Part shown: piece after piece, positions 34,201 to 46,700 of the stretch | Layout of the letters: every line of letters starts with the position of its first letter | How positions within the stretch are numbered: position 1 is the first letter of the stretch | NCBI GenBank assembly: GCA_965178125.1 | Contig: OZ237744.1 | Coordinates: 434,001 to 498,000, forward strand | Origin: Bilabrum cf. latius | Taxonomy: Eukaryota; Bigyra: Bicosoecida; Bigyra; Bicosoecida | Reading direction: 5' to 3' | Length of the DNA: 64,000 nt | Made by a program: the position numbers and the translations under genes | Notes under the pieces: generated by a model | The model's database searches: none | What the model was told of the DNA's origin: nothing | Seen by the model: the letters and a program-made list of their open reading frames with translations, nothing else

Positions 34201-37200
34201 CAGGGGCAGACATGGGCCTGTTGAGCTCCTCTTCCTGGGAACCGGAGGTGTCCGTCTGATGGTTAGAATCCCCCTAGCTACTAGACAGCCGTGACAAGCG
34301 CCGAGACAGCCGTGATGGCGGAAGCCGCCCACGCGCAGAGCTAGGAGTCTGGCTGCCTGCCGTTCTGCCTGCGCCAGTAGGGGTTCCTGACACCCCATCT
34401 GATTCGTCGCCCTCCATCATTTCCTGAGTCGCAACGTCACCAAAGGCAGCGAGAGCATCCTCCAGGCTGGCATCCAGATCATGACCGGCATCATCGCTGT
34501 CACCGTCTGAGCCAGCCCGCCCAGGGTGTTTTCGATCAGCACCTGGTCGTACCGTGCGGGACGCACTGCCGGCCTTTGCCGGCGGGCTGAATCGCTTTGG
34601 CCCTTTTGAAGCAGCTAGTTCACGGCAGCGTCTCAAATGAGACTCGAAAACGGGGTCCTGCGGTGCCCAGCAGTCATGGTCGCCACTATCTGAGCCAGTC
34701 CGTGGCAGCGCTGATTCTGGCGGCCGCGGCAACGGGGCAGGACCCGCTGATCCAGCGGTCGCGCCAAGAGTGACCAGCTCGGCCGGGCACTAGTCCACCA
34801 CGATGCAGCTCACAAAGGGCATGGCATCTTCTCTCCTGCCGCCCTCGAGCTCTCTCAACTTGGCTTCAGCGCGCCGTTGCTGTGATTCAACGCACGCAGC
34901 CATCTCTTGCCTCAGCATCGATTCCATGTCTTCGCCATCGCTACCCCGTGACCTTTTCCTGTTCTACTTGGTCCGCTGCTGCATTTCACTCTCAACCTCT
35001 TGCCTCTCCTTTGCAAACTCAACCTCCAGCTCTGCCTTGACCCTTGCCACCTCTTTGGCTCGCTCAGCAGAAGCTTGTTTCGAGAGCATGTCAAGCTCAA
35101 GTTGGGACACTGAGCGCTTGGATCCATCGGGGAGAGTTGCAAGGTACCGCGGGGCCATCTGTCGCACCACCGTAACAACGATGCAGGGGGCAGGGCCTCC
35201 TTCTGGCAGCAGCGACCGAAGCGATACTGGGAACAGCTGCTGCTGCTGAAATCCAAGCTTTGCGTGCCAAGGTGCTCTACGAGTAGCATTTGCGAACAAG
35301 ACGAGGTGTCTATCCTTCAGTAGGTCGCGCTTCAGCATACCCCTGCCTTTTTGCTTCGACTTGGAGGTCGACTTGGACCTCTTTGACGAGCTGCTTAAAA
35401 CAGATGACGAAGAGGACGCAGAGGCCTCGCGTGACCCCGTGCTGAAGTCAGACCAGCCCCCCAAATGCATGTGTACAGCATTGGTTGCTGTCTCAAGTGG
35501 GTCGCAGCCGTCTACTTGCATGCCTCCGCCCCGCCCACCAGCAGGCTTTGAAGAGCTACCAGCACTTCCTGATGCTTGCTGGTCACCTGATGGAGCGGTA
35601 GCGGCTTGAATACGCGCAACACCCCCAACAAGCTGGGCACAAGAGACCCTGATCTTGTCGCCAGGCCGAATGCGACGATCACACGCATACCTTGACAGAT
35701 GGGGGTCAAAGCGAGCCTGGATTGAGTACCATCCATCTGAAAGAGTTGCGACAGCCTGATTCGCCTGGCCAGCTGCACCGCTCACTGCCTTGTCGGTCTG
35801 CTGCAGCTCCGATGCAGTATTTGTCTCGATGCTTTCTACGGCCAGAATCATATATCTTTCAGCCTTCGAGTCCCCTTCCAGTACTCGACGCAGGGCAGAG
35901 CGCCGCCCTTCACTGAACTCCCGTTGGAATCGCTTCCCCAGCCTGGTAGCAACGACTCCGAGACGCAAGCAGGCATCTCCAGCCGCTGCAACGACCGGGT
36001 CGGCTAGTTCGGCCGGTAAAACCTGCTAGGCAATGCATGCCCCTATCTGTAGCGCCTCTCTCAAGTCACTCTGCGTCGATCCTGTCAACGACTTCAGCTA
36101 ACGTGCAGCCTCCTTCAGGATCCAGTGCTCCATGGCTGCAAGCTTCCACACTGTCATTTTAAACTGCTGGGCAATCCAGGACGGCGTGAGCTGGTCTGCA
36201 GGACCCGTCCCGGACTGCACAAGCTGTCGATGAATATCCTGCACACCGACCGTTGCAAATGGCACGGATAAACCGCTTTTTCCAGCGACGACCCTTCCAT
36301 CCCCGCCGAATCGAGTGAGAACTGCATCCCCTGCGGTCACTTTGAGGCCACCGAGCTGCGACAGCAAAAATTGCTTAGCTCGAGAAACGGCACGATCGGG
36401 GTGAATCCCCAAGTTGTCGATCTTCGCAACGAGCTCCAAGGGGCTAGACCGCATGCTGCCGCTCGACTCTGCAGCCGCCCTAATCGCCATGAATGCACAC
36501 AGACAAGCGACACGATAGGCTCTCTGTTGCAAGCCGTCTTTCATGGATACCTTCGGGCCGCTTAAATGCGCGTTGTGCTGGCCGATCGACCACATTCCGG
36601 CCGGGCCGATGAACAGAGCTCGACTGGAACTCTTAGAGGCTTCAGCAGACTTTGCAGCTTCAGCGTGCCTGTTCTAGGCAGGCTATCGCACCCTTGCGGC
36701 CGGTGTCGGTGTCATTAACGCCAGCTGTGGCATATCATCGTGTGATATGTCAGCACCAACTGTACGGTTGAATGATGCGGGGGTTTTTGAGGGTACTCCG
36801 CGGGCTAAGGCAGACCTTGGGGTGCTTGCTAAAGCACTCATTCCTGACGTAGCGGCATGGATGCCTATAGCACTCATCGCCGACCCCTCCAAGGATTCGA
36901 GAGCCAGTGCACTGCTGCTGCTGCTGCTGCTGCCTTTGCCGACAGTGCCATCTACCTGCGAAGCGTCTGGTTTGGTACCATTTGCTCCTCTACCTGCACT
37001 TGCACCTGCACCTCCATCTGTCCCAGCCGCCTCCAGCAGCTTGCCCGCCTCCCCATCAGCCGATGCCAGCATCGCACGAGCTCGAGCCTGTGCCTCAGCC
37101 GACACACGCACTGGCCGGTTCCGCCCTGTCTGGAAGCCCACGCTGCCCCCCGATGAGGCACCGCCAACAGACCCACTACTAGCACCGCCTGATGCACCTG

Positions 37201-40200
37201 CACCACCACCTGCACCTGCACCTACATCTGCCCCAGCCGCCTCCAGCAGCTTGCCCGCCTCCCCATCAGCCGATGCCAGCATCGCACGAGCTCGAGCCTG
37301 TGCCTCGGCCGACACACGCACTGGCCGGTTCCGCCCTGTCTGGAAGCCCACGCTGCCCCCCGATGAGGCACCGCCAACAGACCCACTACTAGCACCGCCT
37401 GATGCACCTGTACCACCACCTGCACCTGCACCTCCATCTGTCCCAGCCGCCTCCAGCAGCTTGCCCGCCTCCCCATCAGCCGATGCCAGCATCGCACGAG
37501 CTCGAGCCTGTGCCTCGGCCGACACACGCACTGGCCGGTTCCGCCCTGTCTGGAAGCCCACGCTGCCCCCCGATGAGGCACCGCCAACAGACCCACTACT
37601 AGCACCGCCTGATGCACCTGCACCACCACCTGCACCTGCACCTACACCTGCACCTGCACCTCCATCTGCCCCAGCCGCCTCCAGCAGCTTGCCCGCCTCC
37701 CCATCAGCCGATGCCAGCATCGCACGAGCTCGAGCCTGCGCCTCGGCCGACACACGCACTGGCCGGTTCCGCCCTGTCTGGAAGCCCACGCTGCCCCCCG
37801 ATGAGGCACCGCCAGCAGACCCACTTCTAGCACCGCCTGATGCACCTGCACCACCACCTGCACCTGCACCTACATCCCCATCTGCCCCAGCCGCCTCCAG
37901 CAGCTTGCCCGCCTCCCCATCAGCCGATGCCAGCATCGCACGAGCTCGAGCCTGTGCCTCGGCCGACACACGCACTGGCCGGTTCCGCCCTGTCTGGAAG
38001 CCCGCGCTGCCCCCTGATGGGGCACCGCCAACAGACCCACTACTAGCACCGCCTGATGCACCTGCACCACCACCTGCACCTGTACCTGCACCACCACCTG
38101 CACCTCCATCTGCCCCAGCCGCCTTCAGCAGCTTGCCCGCCTCCCCATCAGCCGATGCCAGCATCGCACGAGCTCGAGCCTGCGCCTCGGCCGAATCACG
38201 CACTGGCCGGTTCCGCCCTGTCTGGAAGCCCGCGCTGCCCCCTGATGGGGCACCGCCAGCAGACCCACTACTAGCACCGCCTGATGCACCTGTACCACCA
38301 CTTGCACTTGCACTTGCACCTCCATCTGCCCCAGCCGCCTCCAGCAGCTTGCCCACCTCCCCATCAGCCGATGCCAGCATCGCACGAGCTCGAGCCTGCG
38401 CCTCGGCCGACACACGCACTGGCCGGTTCCGCCCTGTCTGGAAGCCCGCGCTGCCCCCCGATGAGGCACCGCCAGCAGACCCACTACTAGCACCGCCTGA
38501 TGCACCTGCACCTGCACCTGCACCTACATCTGCCCCAGCCGCCTCCAGCAGCTTGCCCGCCTCCCCATCAGCCGATGCCAGCATCGCACGAGCTCGAGCC
38601 TGCGCCTCGGCCGACACACGCACTGGCCGGTTCCGCCCTGTCTGGAAGCCCGCGCTGCCCCCTGATGGGGCACCGCCAACAGACCCACTACTAGCACCGC
38701 CTGATGCACCTGCACCACCACCTGCACCTGCACCTGCACCTGCGCCTGCACCTGCACCTCCATCTGTCCCAGCCGCCTCCAGCAGCTTGCCCGCCTCCCC
38801 ATCAGCCGATGCCAGCATCGCACGAGCTCGAGCCTGTGCCTCAGCCGACACACGCACTGGCCAGTTCCGCCCTGTCTGGAAGCCCACAATGTCATTCGTA
38901 TGCGATGTTTCAGGAGCCTACGTACTAGAATCGACAGCTGATGAGTCGTCTTGAACGGGCTGTGCAGCGCCCGGTGACTGTTGTGAAGCAGATACCGAGC
39001 CACGACTAATCCGATCGAGTCGGGGAGACTTAAATCGCCTACTGTCTGCCCCCGTTCGACGAATGTCCTTGGGAGAGTCCGCGCCAGCGGTATCACTTGC
39101 TGTCTATCTTACCCGCAGTCGCTTCTTCGAACGCCTAGCCTCAGCGAGTCCAGACACAGTTGGCGAGTATGCGAAGGACTATGAGTTCGAGCCAGGGCTG
39201 GGCACAGCTGCCACTGCCGCATCCACGCCTACGTCTATATCGCGCGTCACAGCAGCTGAGCTTGAAGCAGTTGCACCGTTGTCTGTTGTGCTGCCAGCAA
39301 TAGCGCGCTTTGCAGAGCTTTCCTTTCGAGGAGAGTTTTGCGACGGCTACGACGGCTCGCTGCTGTCAGGAGCGCCGTGAGACTCCAAGGATGGCAAAGC
39401 CTGCTGCTGAACAGGTGGCTTATTGGAGGCATCTGCCCTGCTCACAGCCTATGATGGCGTCATTGATTGCTTCTGCACAGTGTTAGTGGCCATGCTATTG
39501 CCAGCATCGGCCTACATACCCGACTCATCGCTTTCTGGGGATGGGAGCACACGTCCCGCTTCACCGATTTTGCCTGAAGCAACCATCCTATCACTCGCGG
39601 AGCGCCCGAGGACACTGTCAGGCTACTATGACCCTTGCCTTGGCGCGGCACCAAACGATGCTTCTTCCTGTGTCTCAGCTTGCATAGATGCAGCTGCATC
39701 ACTGAAAGCTATGCCGCGGGGTGAAAGTACCCCGCCAGACTAGCCCTCTGCGTCAGTGACGGCAGTTCTAGGCACCGCAAGGGGCGCTGCAGCACCGCTC
39801 CTGGCGGTTACCCCCTGCAGCTCAGTGTTCTCGAAGCTGCTCGCATCCGCAGCAGCGGCTGGGGCCGGGCCAGACTGGCTCGTGCCCGAAGCGCCCGACC
39901 CCTAAAGCTACCGCTTGCTACCTTGTGAGGTGGAGTCAGAAGAATCAGGCGATGGATCGGAATTGGCAGAATTCGGTGATGTCCCTTTCTGCTTGCTTCT
40001 TGAGGAAGAGCGCCGGTTTTTCGAGGACTTGCTCGGTGCTCGCTTTGCACCGGGGGACGCGGATCTGCGCCCCCTTTTCGACCTTGAAACGCTAGCTGGC
40101 GCAGATTTCGGTCGTGGGACGCCGCACATCTTGCATTTTCTAGCCCTAGAATTGTTGTTGAAGGTGCACATGCTGCAGTCCCAGCGATCCTGCTCAGCTT

Positions 40201-40381
40201 TCAGACGTCGCATCTTTGCTCGCTCTGCACGCGTCATAGCCTTAGACTGGCTGGATGAGATACTATCAGATGCAATGATATCACCATCCAATGGCTGCAC
40301 ATCGTCTATGTCATTGTGGTCATCTGCTTCCTTACCACTGAAGTACGCTCCCGCAGCACCTGCCCCTTCCAATTTATCCAT
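31265..40381 (-). CDS. BRCA2: BRCA2 homologue with RanBP2 zinc finger and nine BRC repeats
   Basis: One uninterrupted frame of 3,038 residues from ATG 40381 to TGA 31265-31267, with a TGA just upstream (40406-40408). It contains about 25 TAGs and no TAA or TGA. Order: RanBP2-type zinc finger (WDCSMCTF...RKCKMC, residues 67-86); a disordered Ser/Pro/Gln linker with 11 TAGs; nine BRC-type repeats (about residues 498-1120), core GFQTGRNRPVRVSAEAQARA; the helical domain with FKMTVWKLAAMEHWI (about 1405-1425), equivalent to YRWIIWKLAAMEC in human; OB1 with LSDGWYSIQARFDPHL, GDKIRVSCAQLVGG and PWHAKLGFQ; a long OB2/tower region; OB3 with QINSIVDIVAVVV and VEVFLTDESGGLLSLEL. It loads RAD51 onto single-stranded DNA during homologous recombination. 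Without TAG decoding it would split into at least ten pieces, as it looks in a standard ORF scan. Confidence 0.93.
31461..31504. repeat. CAGCAC hexamer microsatellite in BRCA2 C-terminus
   Basis: (CACCAG)n-type repeat, read on the minus strand as an Ala-Gly tract near the BRCA2 C-terminus. Confidence 0.85.
37018..38888 (-). repeat. Coding minisatellite: nine tandem BRC units
   Basis: Nine units of roughly 204-234 bp, nearly identical at DNA level, each encoding one BRC motif plus a Gly/Ala/Ser spacer. Unit length varies mainly through a nested (GGTGCA)n microsatellite giving Gly-Ala runs. Units differ by a few substitutions (NWP for NRP in unit 1; VRDSAEA, EVGKLL and KLLKAAG in others). The array has no TAG, while its flanks are rich in them. 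The opposite strand is open for 735 codons purely as a by-product. Confidence 0.93.
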
Positions 40382-40731
40382 AGGAACCTCGAGCCGGTTG
40401 TTCTATCACGGTGTTACAAACACACTCAAATCTTGTGTGGATTTACCGTACGGCCTGTTTCTACTCCTGCGGCACGCCACCTGTGCGAGCAATTCCAAGG
40501 ACACGCCTGACGAGCGGAAGCAGCACCTATCAAAGATGGGCTGGAGAGTACTAACACAATTATCTATCAGCTAAGGCCAAGTATTGAGATCAAACGAAGG
40601 AATTAGGTTCCAGTTGGTGCACTAACATTCAAATTGCCCACGGCGTTCGTAAGGAACCTTGATCGAACCTACTCGGCATCCGACGACGACGAACAGCACA
40701 AGGAGATTCAATGGAATAAGCAATACGAACA
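40382..40731. other. Intergenic upstream of BRCA2
   Basis: 350 bp between the BRCA2 start and the CCDC93 stop, both on the minus strand. Probably the BRCA2 promoter and CCDC93 3' UTR. Nothing else recognised. Confidence 0.4.
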
Positions 40732-43062
40732 TCAATCGATAGAGGTGCCGTTGGTATCGATCCCCCTAGCCTCTAGCTCACCCTGCAGTCTCTCCTGCTT
40801 TTCTGCCTCGTCCTGCGTCGCTTTCACTGCCCTCATGTACTTGCGTTGCTGGTCCTGCAGCTCTTGCAATGCCACCTGCTTCATATCGCGCTGCTGCTTG
40901 TGCACGTCAAGCTGCATCTGCTGCTCATTACGGGTGCGCTCCACCGCAGATTGGATGGCCGCGAGCTGCTTCGAGATGGACTCTCGCCCCTTGGCGCTGG
41001 CCATGGCCTTGATGAAGCTGTCGGCCACCGACACCACGATCGATTTCTCCTTGGAGAGATGCTCCAACCTCTGGGACTCCACCTGATGCATGCTAAAATA
41101 CTTCCTGGTTTCATCCGTCTTACTCGCTGAGACGTCGTACAGCTCCTCGAAGCGAGCGCGGTACTGCATCAGCTCAGCCTGTGACGGCACCTCGTCCTTC
41201 AGCAGCGCAATACGCTGCACCTCGCGCGCACGACGGCCCAGCAACGCGCGCATCCTCCTGTGCTTATCCTTGGCCTCTTCAAATGCCGCCTCTGCACGCG
41301 CCAGCCTCGTGCCGTCATCGTCTCCAGCGCCACCCCCGCCCCCGCCCTCTCCTGCAGCCGCGCGCAGAGTGTCAAGCCGGGAGGTAAGGTCATCCCGCTG
41401 CCTCTTGCAGTTGGCCTTGAAGGCCCTTTCTTGCTCGAGCATGGTGGCGTGTACCGCCAGCGCCTTCCGGAGGGCCATCCACTCGTCATACTTTCCTTGT
41501 TCCCTGGCTGATGCCTCTAGCTTGGCCAGCTCCTTGTCGAATCGGCCCAGGTGCGCCCTGGACTTGCGGAGGCCCTGTTCCACAGCGCCCAGCTCTTCTA
41601 GCACGCCGGCCAATTCCTCCAACGCCGCCTGCATCTCCACCTCAGCCACCTGCAGCTCACGACGGGCGCGGGCTAGCTTCCTCTTGTGGGCCTGTGCCCT
41701 GCCCAATCGCGAGTTGGCCAGCATGGCCCCGCTCTCCGCCTCCGCCTGCTGCGCCGCCCTTCTCCTCTCATACTCTGCCGCGGCCTGCGACATCGCCCCG
41801 CTCTGTTCCCCCAGCAGCGCACCCACATCTACGTCTTCATCGTCGCCGTGGCCGTGCGCGCCACCGCTCCCGCCAACCCCGGCCTTTCCCCCCGCTGCTC
41901 CCGCACCTCCTTTGGCGCTGGTCATGAGTCCCAGCATCCTAGACTCCGCCTCCCTCGCTGCCTTGCTCTTCTTGCCCCCCTTGCCCTTGCCCTTGCGGGT
42001 GCTCTTCCCGCCTGCCTCCTCGTCCTCATCGTCGCTGCCATCCCCGCCCGCTGCGCCCCCCCCACCGCCCCCTCCTTTACCCTTCAGCGATGTCCCCGCC
42101 GCCAGCCGCTCCCCGTACTCGAGCAAAGCCGCTTGCACCCTGCCTTGGCGGTCCAGTGATGGGTCGCTCCAGAGCTCCGCGGTCCTTCGCATCCTACGGG
42201 CTGGCTTGTATCGGTTCAGAATGTGCCTGACAAACTATGTCGATGCAGCTTGCTTCCTAACGACTTCGGCCGACGCTTGCTGCGACTCCTCTCTGGACAT
42301 GGTCGGGGCCGGCCCCGTGTCGCCCTTGCGCGCCGCTTTTGCAGCCCTGCTTGCCGCCACGAGGTGAGGCCTTGCATGCTCAAAGGCTTCGCCGAGATTC
42401 TCTTCGAACGTCATCATGGCAGCCCGGCGAACGTCGTCGCCCGTGGCGCGCCGGTTGTCGAGGACTTGGCGCACGAGCCACTGCACGACGGGGAAAATCT
42501 TGTTGTAGTCGCCACCCTGAATTTGGTTGGCCTGCAGTGGGGCCGGGCAGCCCATTTCACGCAGAGCTTTGACTATCTGCTCTCCGACAGCACTGCGTTA
42601 AAGGACGGAGTGGATGTAGACAATGCAAATGCGTCCAGGAGCTCCAATGACTTGGTGAGCGGACTCGCGACAAGTATAGCTCACATTTTCTGACCCAGCT
42701 TGAAGCTGTCATCGTATAGAATATCAACTTCAAGGTCAGCTCCAGACGAGGCGATTCCCCATGCGAGACCCCCCACGACCTGCGTCCGCCTCAGGAAGAT
42801 CGGCAGCAGTTGCACATGGTGAACGTACCGAAGAAAGGACTGACAGGCCTGTTGGGCGAAATAATATACTCACCTTATCGAACGGGTCAACTTTAGGAAG
42901 CCTTGCACGGAAGTACCCAGCGCTAAGTAGCAGCGAAACGCAAGCCTCCAGCTTTTCCTGTTGCAACTTCTTTTCGTCTGATGAAGTGGCGTCTTGATCG
43001 CCTGCCTGCATTTCAGACGGTGCAATATGATCATCTGGTTCTGAATCTGAATCGAAGTCCAT
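40732..43062 (-). CDS. CCDC93: CCDC93 homologue (Commander/CCC complex)
   Basis: Three exons (43062-42874, 42779-42685, 42592-40732, stop TGA) encode 714 residues; introns are 94 and 92 nt. The N-terminal calponin-like domain is well matched: LLLSAGYFRARLPKVDPFDK joined to VVGGLAWGI, then LEVDILYDD, LGQKIAVGEQIVKALREMGC and NQIQGGDYNKIFPVVQWLV. The exon 2/3 junction regenerates the Ile of GQKI exactly as in human. The rest is a long coiled coil (RKLARARRELQVAEVEMQAA; VPSQAELMQYRARFEELYD as in human VPSRAELIQYQKRFIELY). One TAG (42235-42237) joins the N-terminal part to the coiled coil. It works with CCDC22 and COMMD proteins in endosomal cargo recycling with retriever and WASH. Confidence 0.93.
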
Positions 43063-43777
43063 GCTGATGAAGCCAAAACCAGTACAATCTCGCCGGGATC
43101 GCTGAAATCATTTGTACCGTGCTATTTGATTAAATAAGACCAACATGAGCACCACCTGAACACTCTTGAAGCTTGACAGGTGTGAGATATTTCAAGATTG
43201 TGGAGGTTCGACCAACTTTTAGATGTGCTTTGCTATGTGAATCTGCACTGGCTGCAGCAAGTTGTTTTGCTTGAGTGCTGGTGGCGACTGTTGTGTGCCT
43301 TGGCGCTGCCACCTACTTGTGATACTGGACGCTCGAAGCTGAATGAAGAAAAAACACTGCGTTCTTTCCGATCGCGCTATCGTTTATTCGACTGCTGCTG
43401 ACATGAGAGACTCATGAATTCTGCAATCCCGACAGCTTCCGTCCGTGTGTTTTTGTGTTGGCCCTGCCCCAAGTACAAACGTGTTTCCCTCGCCTGGTAC
43501 AAACGGGCGCTTGGAGTCAAACCTTGGGCATAGTATGTGTGTATCGTGTGGAGTGTGGCGCCTCGCGGCGACTGCTCCACCCTGCATGCAAGCGAATTGC
43601 CCGTGCACCTGCACCCTGACCTGTGGGCTGCTGAGGGCCTTGGCCTCGTGCCATGAATGCGCACATTCTTCTTGCCCTTTAATGTTTATCAAATTTTGCA
43701 GGTTTATCACATCTAGGTGTTCTAATAACACCCCACATGTATTTATCTGGCAGAATCCGCCACAAGCACGACTGGTT
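43063..43777. other. Intergenic upstream of CCDC93
   Basis: 715 bp between the CCDC93 start and the stop of the giant EF-hand gene, both minus strand. AT-richer than the genes. No coding or RNA feature supported. Confidence 0.4.
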
Positions 43778-46700
43778 TTATCGAAGCCACAGTTGCTCAT
43801 CATCCGCCTGAGAGGAACCGCCAGCTATCCGAGGGTCATAAAGACTTATCGCTGGTCTCTTGCGTCTACTTTCGTCCTGCCCCACCGGTGCCTTCCTGGC
43901 ACTTTGGCTGCCGGGTCGAGCACCGTGACCGAGCTACCGCAGCTGCCTGCTCCTCGTCTCGGCGGCCTGAGCCGCGCGGGCCTCCAGCAGCCCCAGCCTT
44001 GCGCGAGATGCGCCTGCACCGCCCAGCACCCGTGATCCAGCCCCAAGCAGCTTGCCGCTGCTTCTGGTGGAGCCAATGGCCCCGCCTGTCCTTGGTGGTC
44101 GGCGCGGAGACACGCCTGCACCGCCCCATGCCTTCCTGTCCGCAGCGCGCCGCACCGCGCTCGCTGCCAGCAGCCGAGGAGAGACGAGAGCATCGAGGGT
44201 GTCAGTACCACCGCTGGGTGCCACTGGCACGACCCCACTTCTGCGCGGGGCGGTCACTAGGCTGGCCTTGTTTCTTGCAGTCAATCGTTTGCGGTCGCTA
44301 CCAGCTTTAGCATGGCCAAAGCCCCGGCGATTCTTGATTCTGTGCCTGTCGGAGCCTTGCATGCCCTTCTCAAGCCCACTTCCAGAACCATGCTATGGAG
44401 CATGGTCATCACCCAGCCCTAGGTCCTTTTCAATGGCAAGATCCTCCCGCGCGCGAGCATGCATGGCTTCGACTGAGTGATGCAGCCCAACCGCCGATGC
44501 CTTTGCTAGCGCCCTGGCACCGTCTGCCAGAACATCGTGGGTGCCATGCGCCGTGCGAACACCCTTCAGTACCTGCACGGTGTTCTTAGACAGCTGCCCA
44601 AAGGCACCGTACAGCGGTTTGTCATCCAGTTTGCGGGCCTCCTCTTCCTGCTGCTGTTTCCTTCTCAGATGGCGGTGAGACACACTGGGGTTGACCGGCC
44701 GGGTGTCCGCAAGATCGCTTGGACTCGTTTTCGACGGACGCACAGGATCAAATAAAGAGTCTCGTGCGGCCCTTCTACCAAATGCAGGACGCGCGCTGCC
44801 TGCAGCTACTGCACCCTTGGAGCGACTCTAGCCCGACCTTGCCACCTTCTTGCCGGCACCGCCCTACTGCGCGGGGTGCTGCGGCCGACCTGCCCCGAAC
44901 GCCTCGTCCTTCAGACCTCGTGGGGCCTTCAACCTGCGGCCATTTGAGTCGTACGTGGCTGCCTCTCGACCGGATGGCGACGGATCGCACGATAGCTGCC
45001 AAGCCCTCGGCTGCTTACGTGCTAGCGTTTGCATCTGCGCAAGCATGGCCTTGCTGTGCGATCGTCGAACGGATGCTTCTGGAAGCAAATCTTGCCGCAT
45101 TTCCACGGGGCGGAAACCCTCCGGATGGATGCTCCTAGCGGATGACAGGCCGTGCATGATCGAAAAGCTGCTTCCTCCGAAGCCGAGGCTTGCGCTGGTC
45201 CCTCGCAGCGGCGACTCGGGAATAGCTGCCCCAGATGGAAGCCCCTGCACATTGAATGGTGGTAGCCCGCGGTTCTGCACCAATGACTCGGAACTATAGC
45301 TGGACTGCAGCCGTGCGAGGCTCTCGGCACCTGCCAAAGCCGCAGCTCCTCCATCCGTCCTTGGGCTGCTGTCCTGCGAATGCCTTTCCCAGTGCGCTTG
45401 CTGCGCAGCGGCCGCCAGAGAGACCTGAGCAAACGGCCTTGACTTCCGAAGCATGGCCTTGGCCGCGGCTCGGCTGTTCCTAGGTGAGCGAGATGCTGGC
45501 AGGTTTGGGGAAGTCGCCTGAGAGATGGACACCCCCCCGGCAGGTAACCCTCCTGAGAGCACTTGGTCTTCGGGCACCCGCGACAGAGCCGTCTGCATCA
45601 GTGAGATGCCTGAAGCTGCCCCGCGACCGGATTTCGGCGTATTGAAGCTGGATGAATGTGCAAGAGAGTGCACCGACCTTACCCTGCGCATGTTGAGCTT
45701 GGGCACCTTGGGCCTGTCCGTCTTGCGGCCCTGGCCCGGGCTGTTTGCGATGTGCTTGAGCCGCTCGATTCGAGCGAGGCATGCACCAACCGAGTCTGCA
45801 TCGAGATCGGCAAATGGAAGGGCCTGCATCGATTGGCTGGCCTGCTTATTGCCTCCAGCAAAGTTTCTGCTGGGGCTGCTGCCCAACCTCTGCTCGCTTC
45901 TGTGGGCGCCCACGAAGCGGCGAGCTAGGCCAGTCCGGGCGTCAATCGTCTTGAGCTTCCTACGCCTGTCCGCGTTGGCCTTGGCCGTAGCATTGAAGCG
46001 TTTTTCGAACTTTTTGTACTTTGATTTAAGCGAATCGAGAGCATGGTCCATTTGCCCAACTGCCCACTTGCTGGCCTGCCTCGCGGTCTGCACCTATGCA
46101 ATGACGTTCTCTTCGACCATCCTCGCCTCTGCTACTTTCGATTCGAAGAGCCCGACGGGGAGGTCTTCTTCGACGTCTGGCAGCACGTCTATGCGCCGAA
46201 GCCCATTGCTCGCCTGGCCGAGTTTGCGGGCTGCTTTGCCTTGCTGCCCGTGAAAGGAGCCCGAGTTGGTGGATGGCGGGGTCTTCAGGATTCTCGATAT
46301 GCTCCGGCTGTCATCATCACCAAACCCCAGTGTGTCGGCAGTCATGTCTGCCGCGCCAAATCCGTCCCCGTCCTCGTTTTGCTTCATGAGCTGCCGCAGA
46401 GAAGGCAGCGTGTGCTCTGTGTTCCCATCGAACAGTGAATCTTTCGACACGATGCCCGCCTCATCGCCGAACAGGGACCGGCTTGAGTCCTTGCCCCGTC
46501 CGATCTGTCCCAAAAATTGAGGTACTTTCGAACCGTTGCTGAAACCTGCCACTGAGCCGGGCTTCTGCGCCGACACTCCACTCAACAGAGAACGCGAGGA
46601 GCCCTGCTTCGCCGCAGAGCGTTTCGAAGCAAACATGGAGGCCATTGCCCGCAATGGACTGGCTCTGCTTCCGGCATCAGGTGGGTCTGAGACTTCTGCG

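Noticed and set aside
36747-38954. 735-residue plus-strand ORF, Pro/Ala-rich, the longest open frame in the window by a standard scan
   Set aside because: It is the antisense of the BRC repeat array. A repeat unit that is open on both strands multiplies into a long shadow frame; the minus strand carries the recognisable BRCA2 motifs in frame with both flanks.
36747-38954. Regularly spaced repeats resembling a CRISPR array
   Set aside because: Units of 204-234 bp are nearly identical throughout, with no unique spacers, and are coding.
41090-42367. 425-residue plus-strand Ser/Ala-rich ORF
   Set aside because: Antisense of the CCDC93 coiled coil, which has clear homology on the minus strand.
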